Shown in pieces: positions 7,655 through 15,019 of a stretch of 64,000 nucleotides of DNA (position 1 is its first letter; each line of letters begins with the position of its first letter). Origin of the DNA: 0-14-0-80-60-11 sp049322355. GTDB taxonomy: Bacteria > Desulfobacterota > Desulfobaccia > Desulfobaccales > 0-14-0-80-60-11. A program made the translations under genes and the position numbers. The notes beneath the pieces are model-generated. The model did not search any database and had not been told where the DNA came from. It saw only the letters and a list, made by a program, of their open reading frames with translations. The stretch lies in NCBI GenBank assembly GCA_049322355.1, contig JBMORG010000029.1, positions 124,001 through 188,000 of the forward strand, in the 5' to 3' direction.

Positions 7655-9000
7655 GAATCGGCCTCCTCCTCGGTCTCCAACTCAATTCCGTCCCTTTCGA
7701 ATTGGGCATCGCGCTCTGCGTGCGACTTCTCGATCTCTTCCTGACTCCAGGGATCATATTCCAGGCAGTTGGCCACCAGTTCCCAGATGTACATGGTCTC
7801 TTGGTAGTTGCCCATATCATGGGCCGTGGGAAGACCCTTCAGAATCTGGTCCCGGCAGTTGTGGCACGGGGCAATGACCAGCTCGGCTCCGGTGTCCTTG
7901 ATCTGGTCGGCTTTCATTTTGCCGTAGGCCAGGCGTTCTTCCGTGTAGGGCATGGCCCAGGCGCCGCCCCCGGCCCCGCAGCAGATATTATTGAGAGGCT
8001 CGTCGCACATTTCTCGATAGAGGGTCTCGTCAATGCACTGCTTCGTGATCCAGCGGGACATTTCCGCGTAGTGCTCTTTAAAGAAGATCTGGGACTTCCG
8101 CACATAGTTGCAGGGGTCGTGCACCGTAGTCACATGGTGAATCTTGGATTTATTCAGCTTGATCCTGCCGGATTCGATATATTCCTTCAACAGTTCGAAG
8201 ACGTTGATCACCTTGAATTCATCGAAGGCTTCCGGAAACCATTCTTGGAACCCGTACCGGGTTGCCAGGTAGGCATGCCCTCATTCGGGTAACAGGATGG
8301 TTTTTGCCTTCAATCGTCGGGCATTCTCGAGGACCCGCCCCGCCTGGATTTTCATGCTTTCGAAGTCACCGCCGAACAATCCCCAGTTGACGCCTTCCCA
8401 GTTAACCGAAGACACGGTCCAGTCTTCCTTGGCGGCGTAGAAGATGCGCCACCAGAACTTCATGTCGTCCGGCTCGCCGAAGGGCTCCTTGGAGTTGACG
8501 GTGACGATGATGTTGGCCCCTTCCTTATCCACCGGCACATAGAAGCCGGGGCAGGGCTGCTCTTCGTCGTTTTCCATCTCCACCCCCAGGTCCGCCAACA
8601 GGAACAGGAAATCGTCCTTAGGGATTCCCAGGTTGTTGCCCCTCTCCAGGTTCATCATGGTGCCCTTGTGGATGGGGCCAGGCACCTTATCCCGCTCCCG
8701 GGCGGCCCGGGCATACAGGAAGGTCCAGATTAACTCGATCCCCATGGGACATTGCTCTTCACACCGGCCGCACAGGGTGCAAACCCACGGCCACTTGGAG
8801 TCAATGAGCTCCTGCTCCATGCCGAAAACTACCGCCCGGATGGCCTTACGGGGGTCCCAACCGGGGACCAGGCCGGTGGCTGGGCAGCCGCCGGCACAAG
8901 TGCCGCAGGTATAACAGCGATCCGCCAGGTTGGGGGAAATATTCCCAATCTTGCGGTTCTTTCTGTCTATCCTGATCTCTTTAATGTCAGTTTCCGCCAT
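7651..9000 (-). CDS. HdrD/DsrK-like iron-sulfur selenoprotein (Sec240), 449 aa
   Basis: The start at 9000 has an AAAGGAGG site; earlier in-frame starts have none. The frame is open to 7651 apart from one UGA at 8283-8281 (residue 240). N-terminal ferredoxin part with CYTCGTCAGGCP (about 29-40) and CTLCGRCEEQCP (about 78-89). Then two cysteine-rich CCG-type halves: in the first, family members read PECGHAY, here PEUGHAY; the second has HDPC, NICCGAGGG and APCHNC. These motifs bind the unusual 4Fe-4S cluster of heterodisulfide reductase-type enzymes. The likely role is thiol/disulfide or sulfur reduction coupled to the DsrE-like protein. If the UGA is treated as a stop, two fragments result. 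Confidence 0.85.
8247..8266 (-). promoter_or_regulatory. SECIS-like hairpin of the HdrD-like gene
   Basis: GG-AACCC pairs with GGGUU-CC, with one bulged C, around the loop GGUAC, starting 14 bases after the UGA. A GGU in the apical loop is typical of bacterial SECIS elements. Confidence 0.65.
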
Positions 9001-9070
9001 ATTCCCTCCTTTAAACCGGTAGTTGCTTACATCCTCCCAAATTAAGGAAAACACCATCTCCAACCTAACA

Positions 9071-9523
9071 TTAAAGCCTCCCTTCCCTTTGGAGTTTTCC
9101 AAGAAGTAATTCTACCCCGGAACGCGATATCCTCAACTTTTCTGCAAGCCTGGCTGAATCTCGAAGACCGGTTTCTCTCATTAAAGCGACGGTCTCCTCG
9201 ACCAAATCTTCCAGCCAGTCTTCAAAGAGAACCAAAAGTTCCGGGTCCGCGAACATTTTAAGCTGTTCAAATCGCGCCACTTTATTTACTAAGCTCCGGC
9301 ACATTTGAGTGGGGTCGACACCTTCGCCCATGCATTCCGCCAGTCAGAGATGGACCATGCTGGCTAACTTGTCGGCTCTGGACTCGCCCGCCAAGCCGAT
9401 GACGAAATAAATCAATGCTTCCTCGCCTGAAATGGAGAAAAGGCTTTTAACCACGCCGGCTATTGCTTTTAGAGCTTCTTCCGGTTTCATGGTATCTACT
9501 ACTTGCTGGATTTTGTTCGCCAT
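9071..9523 (-). CDS. unknown selenoprotein next to ArsR regulator (Sec60), 150 aa, paralogue
   Basis: From ATG 9523 the frame is open to 9071 except for UGA at 9346-9344 (residue 60). The segment VHLULAECMGEGVDPTQMC matches the paralogue at 6377-6835 on both sides of the UGA, with Sec60-x-x-x-Cys64 and a third conserved Cys. The C-terminal part looks like a small helix-turn-helix unit. The start lies inside the end of the upstream ArsR gene (25-base overlap), so expression is coupled. It precedes the HdrD-like gene by 70 bases. No known family recognised. Confidence 0.8.
9312..9329 (-). promoter_or_regulatory. SECIS-like hairpin of the second ArsR-linked selenoprotein
   Basis: Same 18 bases as at 6621-6638 (GGGCGA, loop AGGUG, UCG, bulged A, CCC), 14 bases after the UGA. 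Confidence 0.65.
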
Positions 9524-9900
9524 TTCTTCATCTCCACAGGCTTTAAAGTTTTACTTTCCGCTAATAAATCAGTGGCCAGCCACTCCAAGGACCTCATGAT
9601 GTCAACGATTCTGAAATCGGTCATCTCGTAATAAATAAAAACCCCTTGCCGCTCCACCGTGACCAGGTGGGAAATTCTCAATTCCTTTAAATGATGGGAA
9701 ACCAGGGGCTGGGCAAGGTCAAGTTCCTCCGCAATACTGGAGACGGCTTTTTTCCCGTGGCGCAGGCAGAGCAGGATTCGCAAACGATTTTCATCCGTCA
9801 AGATCCTGGCTAGAAATGCCATGTTGGTGAGGTCTCTTCTTGCCAAACTTGCCCCTCGTTTAAACAAGTCATCCCCATCAATAAGGATATAAATTGACAT
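9499..9900 (-). CDS. ArsR-family winged-helix transcriptional regulator, about 133 aa
   Basis: Paralogue of the regulator at 6852-7190. The winged helix is clear: LDLAQPLVSHHLKELRISHLV, then VERQGVFIYYEM and a C-terminal dimer helix, plus a basic tail. No helix-3 metal motif is present. The start is uncertain: the ATG at 9900 has no ribosome binding site and lies inside a candidate operator (9889-9906), so translation may begin further in, for example at the Met at 9822. It is followed in overlap by an unknown selenoprotein gene. Confidence 0.85.
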   Translation of the reverse strand: MSIYILIDGDDLFKRGASLARRDLTNMAFLARILTDENRLRILLCLRHGKKAVSSIAEELDLAQPLVSHHLKELRISHLVTVERQGVFIYYEMTDFRIVDIMRSLEWLATDLLAESKTLKPVEMKKWRTKSSK

Positions 9901-9906
9901 TGATAT
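9889..9906. promoter_or_regulatory. candidate ArsR operator at the second arsR gene
   Basis: The 18 bases ATAAATTGACATTGATAT match the near-perfect palindrome in front of trxB (10992-11009) at 14 of 18 positions. It overlaps the 5' end of the regulator gene, as expected for autoregulation. Inferred from sequence symmetry only. Confidence 0.4.
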
Positions 9907-10012
9907 ATTTTTAAGCCAAAGTCAAGAAAAAATTTCTCTTTGAGAAACCATGCTAAGGAAAAGCAGATAGGTTTATAGGATTATGCCGTATGCACCTTGC
10001 CCATCATTCCGG

Positions 10013-10969
10013 TTATGCCGGAGGAGCCTGGCCCGCTTTTTTCATTTCTACCCAATGGGCCGCGGCCAGGGCCGCGGTGCAGCCGTCCGCGGCAGCCAGG
10101 ACGATTTGCTTGGCATATTTTCGTCTCAGGTCACCGATGACAAAAATCCCCGGAAGGTTGGTTTCGCACTTTTCATCGGTCTCCACGTAGCCGTCGTGAT
10201 CCATCCGGATGCCGGCAGGGACCAGTTGGTTATTAGGAATAAAGCCGATGAAAATGAACACACCGTCCACGGCCAGTTCCTGCGAGGCTCCGGTCTGCGT
10301 GTCTCGCAGTGACACCCCGCGCACTCCCTGGTCGTCGGCCAAAATTTCGGCAATGATGGTGTTCCAGAGGATGTCGATTTTGGCTTCCGCCATAACCCGC
10401 TGTTGCAAGATGCGGCTGCCGCGCAAGGCGTCCCGCCGGTGGGCCAGGTAGACGTGGCGGGCCACTTTGGCCAAATAGAGGGCTTCCTCCAAAGCGGTAT
10501 CGCCGCCACCCACCACGATGACGTCTTTGCCTCGGAAGAAAAAGCCGTCGCAGGTGGCGCAGTAAGAGACTCCCTTGCCGTAATATTCCAGTTCCCCGGG
10601 AACACCAAGCTTCCTGGGGCTGCCGCCGGTGGCTATGATCACGGCATGGGTATTTACGAGCTCACCATCAGCCAGCCGCACGGCATGGAACTCCAACCCC
10701 GGCTCCACGGCCGCTACCTCTTGCTGGATCACTTTCAGGCCATAGGATTTGGCGTGCTTCAAGACCTTTTGGGACAGGTCGAACCCGCTGATATTCTCGA
10801 ACCCGGGATAGTTTTCCACGCTTTCTGTCAGGTTGATCTGGCCTCCAGGCAGGCCCTTTTCAATCAGCACGACCTTAAGTGCCGCTCGCATGGCATAAAT
10901 CCCGGCGCTGAGCCCGCCAGGGCCGCCGCCAATAATGACCAGATCGAAAAATTCAGCTTCCGACACCAT
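10013..10969 (-). CDS. trxB: thioredoxin reductase, 318 aa
   Basis: A NAD(P)H-dependent flavoprotein that reduces thioredoxin. FAD-binding GGGPGGLSAGIYA is at residues 14-26, the redox-active CATCDG near 134-139, the second nucleotide-binding motif VVGGGDTALEEA near 152-163, and the C-terminal GIFVIGDLR near 278. Length is normal for the low-molecular-weight class. It lies directly upstream of the ArsR-selenoprotein modules on the same strand. A palindromic site in its promoter region resembles one at the second arsR gene, so it may belong to the same regulon and feed electrons to the thiol/selenol proteins nearby. Confidence 0.93.
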   Translation of the reverse strand: MVSEAEFFDLVIIGGGPGGLSAGIYAMRAALKVVLIEKGLPGGQINLTESVENYPGFENISGFDLSQKVLKHAKSYGLKVIQQEVAAVEPGLEFHAVRLADGELVNTHAVIIATGGSPRKLGVPGELEYYGKGVSYCATCDGFFFRGKDVIVVGGGDTALEEALYLAKVARHVYLAHRRDALRGSRILQQRVMAEAKIDILWNTIIAEILADDQGVRGVSLRDTQTGASQELAVDGVFIFIGFIPNNQLVPAGIRMDHDGYVETDEKCETNLPGIFVIGDLRRKYAKQIVLAAADGCTAALAAAHWVEMKKAGQAPPA

Positions 10970-10989
10970 AGACTCCTTCTGCTTATAAA

Positions 10990-11009
10990 ATATTAATATA
11001 CATTAATAT
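10990..11009. promoter_or_regulatory. palindromic operator candidate upstream of trxB
   Basis: Perfect 8-bp inverted repeat ATATTAAT-atac-ATTAATAT, 20 bases upstream of the trxB start. AT-rich dyads of this size are typical ArsR-family operators; a related site lies at 9889-9906. Confidence 0.5.
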
Positions 11010-11039
11010 GCTTATGGCATTCTTTGTCAAGGAAAAACT

Positions 11040-11864
11040 GCTACAAACCCCCAGACCCATGAAGATTCCGCAGAATCAAGATTTATCCATCATTAACTAC
11101 ATATGATTTTTCTATATGCCAATTGATTGTCGAAATCTGAATCAGAGCAGGACTATGCCAACGGACGGAAATGAATTTTTTGAAATTATGTCCGGGGCCA
11201 ATATTTAGACCAGGGGGGTAGGAGTCCCAGTCCCCGGGTTTCCCTGCTAAACCGGGAAGTGGGGGACATGCTCCCGAGGCGACAGGGCTGGGGCAAAGGC
11301 TGAAGGGTGGCGGGGACCCAGAGCTGACCGGCGACTGCAGGGCTGGGTTGAGGGGCGGTGGTCCAGTTTTGGCAAGTCATGGGAAGGGCAATAGGGGGCA
11401 AGCGATTGGGTAGGAGTCTGCAGGGATGAAAGAATGTCGGCTGGCCGTGGAGAGGGGGGGGAAAGAGGATAGCTGCTTGCGCCTGGTGACCGTCGATGAG
11501 GATAAGGGGGCCTTGGGGGGCGCCGGCGCTTGGACCGACTATACCATTTTGGTTAAATGAATAACGATCTGAGCGCCAGCCGAGCTTTTCGCAACATCAC
11601 GCTGGAGCCCCATGCATTTTCGTAGCCGTGGCCAGACCCTCTTGGCGGATCGATGTCAGGATGGTGGTGTCGTCGGCCATGGCCAGGAGCCTCTTTGGCG
11701 GCATTGGTCTGGGTGATCTTCTTGCATAAGAAGAAATTAAACTCAAGGCAGCGTTGCGACCACGATAATGATTCTCTTTGAACTTTTGGTACCCAGCCGG
11801 TACCCGAGAAATATTTAGATCTCAATATGCCTTTAAATTGGTACCCAGAATGGTACCCAGAAAT
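11040..11864. other. 825-bp stretch without a supported gene, next to tRNA-Lys
   Basis: I see no gene I can support here. The left part is AT-rich, the middle (11150-11560) is G-rich on the plus strand, and short open frames of 44-90 codons lack recognisable domains. Near the right end the motif GGTACC recurs four times within about 80 bases (11788-11854). Its position downstream of the 3' end of a tRNA gene is where integrative elements insert, so decayed element sequence is possible but not shown. Confidence 0.4.
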
Positions 11865-11865
11865 A

Positions 11866-11896
11866 AAAGAGGGGTTAACTGCTTCAGCTAACCCCT
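11866..11896 (-). terminator. terminator of the tRNA-Lys transcript
   Basis: A stem formed by GGGGTTA and TAACCCC with internal pairing (11871-11896) is followed on the minus strand by TCTTTTATTTC. It lies 10 bases past the tRNA 3' end. Confidence 0.75.
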
Positions 11897-11905
11897 TGAT
11901 TTCTT

Positions 11906-11981
11906 TGGTGGGCCGTCAGGGACTCGAACCCTAAACCTAGTGATTAAGAGTCACTTGCTCTACCAATTGAGCTAACGGCCC
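11906..11981 (-). tRNA. tRNA-Lys (CUU)
   Basis: A 76-base cloverleaf with acceptor stem GGGCCGT/ACGGCCC, D-arm GCTCAATTGGTAGAGC, anticodon stem AGTGA/TCACT with loop CTCTTAA giving anticodon CUU, T-arm with GGTTCGAGTCC, and an encoded CCA end. All elements are canonical. Confidence 0.96.
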
Positions 11982-12142
11982 GAAGGCACGATTGGCTTAT
12001 ATATACTGACCATCAGTGCTTTTGTCAAGGGAAAGCCATTTCGTAAAGTTCTCTAGGATTACTAGGAAGCAATATGAGGGTCGCCAGGCAGAAGGCCCAA
12101 ACCCGCCTTGTTCCATATCCTTATTGGTTTGGCCTCCATTCT

Positions 12143-13510
12143 TCATGTAACCCGAAGATTGTACTTCTCGATCTTGTGACCCAGGGTCTTGCGGTTGATC
12201 CCCAGGATGCGGGCGGCTTCCTGTCGCCGTCCCTTGGTCCGACGCAGGATGAACTGAATGTAACGTTTTTCCAGCTCCTCCAAAGTATAATTTTCGTCGG
12301 AAAAGACCTGAAACTCTCCCTGTCGCTGCGAAATAAAACTAGGCAGATGCTCCGGCTGAATGCTGTCTCCATCTTCCAGGATCAGGATGCGCTCGATGGT
12401 ATGCTCCAACTCTCGAACATTGCCGGGCCAGGAATAATCGTTCAACATTTTCAAGGCCCGGCTGGAAACCCCGGTCATCTCCCGGCGGCCTTTTTGACTG
12501 TGCTTACGAAGAAAATGGTCCACCAGAAGCGGAACGTCCCCGGTGCGCTCCCGCAGAGGGGGCAGGTGGATGGGGATAACGCTGAGCCGGTAATAAAGGT
12601 CTTCCCGGAAAGTGCCGGCCTTGATGGCTTCCCCCAGATCACGGTTGGACGAGGCAATGATGCGGATATCTAATTTAATGCGCCGCTGGCTCCCCACCTT
12701 CATGAACTCCCGCTCCTGAAGCACCCGAAGGAGCTTGGCCTGGATGTTGTGGCTCAAGTTGCTGATTTCATCGAAGAAAAAGGTTCCATGGTTGGCCAGT
12801 TCGAAGAGCCCGTGCTTGGTCTGAAGGGCCCCGGTAAAGGAGCCTTTGACGTGCCCGAAGAGTTCGCTTTCCAATAAAGTCTCCACCAGGGCAGAGCAGT
12901 CCACCGGGACGAATTCCTTGTCGGCCCGGGGGCTAAGGAGGTGGATGGCCCGGGCCACTAACTCTTTGCCGGTGCCGGACTCGCCGGTGAGCAGGACGGT
13001 GCTGTCGCTGGGAGCGGCGCGTCTGATCTTAGCGAACACTCGCTTCATGGCGGGACTATCGCCAATGATAAAATCCAGGCCCAGGCCACGTGCTTCCTCC
13101 GGCTCCAGGGAAGGTCTTTTCCCTTTCTGGGCCAGGTGGTCACGGGCCTTTTGCACTACCACTTCCAGTTCATCGATCCGGAAAGGCTTGACCAGGTAGT
13201 CCAAGGCTCCCAACTTGATGCACTCCACCGCCCCCTGGATGGTGGGGTATCCGGTGATCATAATGACCTCGGCTTCCGGATATTCCCGGCGCAGGATTTT
13301 CAGCACCTCCACTCCATCCATGTCTGGCAGTTTGATGTCCAACAGGATTATGGCAAAAGGCTGAAGGGCCAGTTTTTCCAGCGCCTGGGCAGCGTCGGCG
13401 GCCGCAGTAACCGTCAGATCTTGACGCGATAAAACTTGAGCGATGCCGGTGCGGACTGCGGCCTCATCATCCACTACCAGGATTTGCCGGTCGAGGTCAC
13501 TATCCTTCAT
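12143..13510 (-). CDS. NtrC-family sigma-54-dependent response regulator, 455 aa
   Basis: Receiver domain (1-125) with phospho-acceptor Asp58; AAA+ domain with GESGTGKE (Walker A, near 176), the sigma-54 contact loop as GSFTGA, and FFDEIS (Walker B); C-terminal Fis-type helix-turn-helix ending in GINRKTLGHKIEKY. It activates sigma-54 promoters when phosphorylated. Its start overlaps the end of the upstream hybrid kinase by 11 bases, so it is the output of that kinase cluster. Targets are unknown. Confidence 0.93.
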   Translation of the reverse strand: MKDSDLDRQILVVDDEAAVRTGIAQVLSRQDLTVTAAADAAQALEKLALQPFAIILLDIKLPDMDGVEVLKILRREYPEAEVIMITGYPTIQGAVECIKLGALDYLVKPFRIDELEVVVQKARDHLAQKGKRPSLEPEEARGLGLDFIIGDSPAMKRVFAKIRRAAPSDSTVLLTGESGTGKELVARAIHLLSPRADKEFVPVDCSALVETLLESELFGHVKGSFTGALQTKHGLFELANHGTFFFDEISNLSHNIQAKLLRVLQEREFMKVGSQRRIKLDIRIIASSNRDLGEAIKAGTFREDLYYRLSVIPIHLPPLRERTGDVPLLVDHFLRKHSQKGRREMTGVSSRALKMLNDYSWPGNVRELEHTIERILILEDGDSIQPEHLPSFISQRQGEFQVFSDENYTLEELEKRYIQFILRRTKGRRQEAARILGINRKTLGHKIEKYNLRVT

Positions 13511-14999
13511 TCACACCCTTTGCCCCGGTTGCGGTGGGCAGTTTAACCCGAAAAGTGGTGCCGACTCCGAGGGTACTCTCCACGTCCACAGACCCGCGGT
13601 GGGCTTCAATGAGGCCTTTGACCAGCGCCAGGCCCAAGCCGGTCCCGATCACCTGCCGGGTTTTGGGACTCTTGACCCGATAGAATTTATCAAAAATTTT
13701 GGGAATTTCCTCTGCCTCAATGCCGATGCCCTGGTCCTGGACCAGGAGTTCCAGATAGTCGCCGTGAGAAATGGCAGAAACCTTAACTTCCCCTCCATCC
13801 GGGGAATAGTTGATGGCATTGCTCACCAGGTTGGTGAAGACTTCCTCCATGCTGCGGCGGTCGGCCTGTACGGGGGGGAGGCTCTCCGGGATCTCCAGTT
13901 GCAAGGAAATCCGCTGGTTGGCCGCCTTCTCCCGAAGCAGTTCCAGGATTTCGGCCAGGATGGGGCCCAAATCCAGGGGCGCCTGCTCCATCTGGCCATA
14001 GCCGGCTTCCATCTTGGCCACGTCCAGCAAGTCGTTGATCAAGTCCAGCAGACCCTGGATTTTGGCATGGGCCCGACTAAGAAGCTCCCGCTGTTTCTCG
14101 GTCAGTTCCCCGGCCAGCCCGTCCAGGATCACGGCATGCTGCTGTTTAATGGCAGCCAGGGGTGACCTTAATTCATGGGACACCATGCGCACGAAGTCAT
14201 TCTTCATTTCGTCCAATTCTTTAAAATGAGTGACATCGTGGAATACTGTGACCGTGCCCAGCACCTGTTGATCCGGCCCGGAAAATGGGGCTGATAGGGC
14301 CCGCAGATGCACGTTGTTTTGGCAAAGCTCCTGGGTGATGGACCTCCCTTCAGCCTGGCTGCCGCCCGCTAATAACGAGCCGATGGCCTCTTTAAAGGCG
14401 TCGTCGTTTAAATAGGCCTGGAGAGGCCCTGGTTGAGGCGGGGTTGAGTGCACCCCCAGAAGCTGCAGGAGGGTGGAGTTGCACAGGACCACCTCGCCCT
14501 CCCGATTGGTTACCAACACCCCGTCACCCATGCAGTTGACGATGGTGTGCATCCGGCTCTGCTCCATGGCCAGATTGTAAAGATTGCGGGCCTGCTCCTC
14601 CTGGAGTCGGCGGGTTTGCTCCTCCAGGAGCTGCTTTTCCAAGGCGCGCCTGACCACCAGGCAGAGGTGATCGATGCTGAAAGGCTTGGTAACGAAGTCG
14701 TACGCCCCTTTTTTCATGCACTCCACGGCGTCGGCCACGGTGCCCAAGCCGGTCATGATAATTACCGGAATGGCTGGATAAAGTACGGTGGCCTGCTCCA
14801 GCACCCCCAGGGCTCCCATTACCGGCATCTTCAGGTCGCAGAGGACCACATTGACCGGCTCGGAGGCCAACTTATCCAAGGCCTCCTGGCCGTTGGCAGC
14901 CGTGGTCACCAGATAACCTTCGCTGGTCAAGACCCGGCTACACCCCAGCCGCAGCACCTCTTCATCGTCCACCACTAAAACGGTATATTGCTCGTTCAT
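13500..14999 (-). CDS. response regulator-histidine kinase hybrid (REC-PAS-HisKA-HATPase), 499 aa
   Basis: The N-terminal receiver has Asp55 in LCDLKMP; a coiled linker rich in Gln/Glu (about 125-145) leads to a PAS domain (about 145-265), a HisKA helix with phospho-accepting His in VSHELRSPLAA, and an ATPase domain with N, G1 (VQDQGIG) and G2 (GTGLGLALVKG) boxes. There are no membrane segments, so it is cytoplasmic. The receiver in front of a kinase suggests it receives a phosphoryl group from the upstream PAS kinase and relays it to the NtrC-type protein encoded next. Confidence 0.9.
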   Translation of the reverse strand: MNEQYTVLVVDDEEVLRLGCSRVLTSEGYLVTTAANGQEALDKLASEPVNVVLCDLKMPVMGALGVLEQATVLYPAIPVIIMTGLGTVADAVECMKKGAYDFVTKPFSIDHLCLVVRRALEKQLLEEQTRRLQEEQARNLYNLAMEQSRMHTIVNCMGDGVLVTNREGEVVLCNSTLLQLLGVHSTPPQPGPLQAYLNDDAFKEAIGSLLAGGSQAEGRSITQELCQNNVHLRALSAPFSGPDQQVLGTVTVFHDVTHFKELDEMKNDFVRMVSHELRSPLAAIKQQHAVILDGLAGELTEKQRELLSRAHAKIQGLLDLINDLLDVAKMEAGYGQMEQAPLDLGPILAEILELLREKAANQRISLQLEIPESLPPVQADRRSMEEVFTNLVSNAINYSPDGGEVKVSAISHGDYLELLVQDQGIGIEAEEIPKIFDKFYRVKSPKTRQVIGTGLGLALVKGLIEAHRGSVDVESTLGVGTTFRVKLPTATGAKGVNEG

Positions 15000-15019
15000 G
15001 GTCGTACCTGAAACCTAAA

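Noticed and set aside
3516..9523. Reading the interrupted genes in the redox island as pseudogenes
   Set aside because: All interruptions are UGA only, none are frameshifts or UAA/UAG, paralogues share the UGA at the same codon, and hairpins follow at near-constant distance. Decay would not give this pattern.
11426..11560. 44-codon plus-strand frame in the tRNA-adjacent gap
   Set aside because: No ribosome binding site of note, no recognisable motif and a G-run composition; too weak to call.
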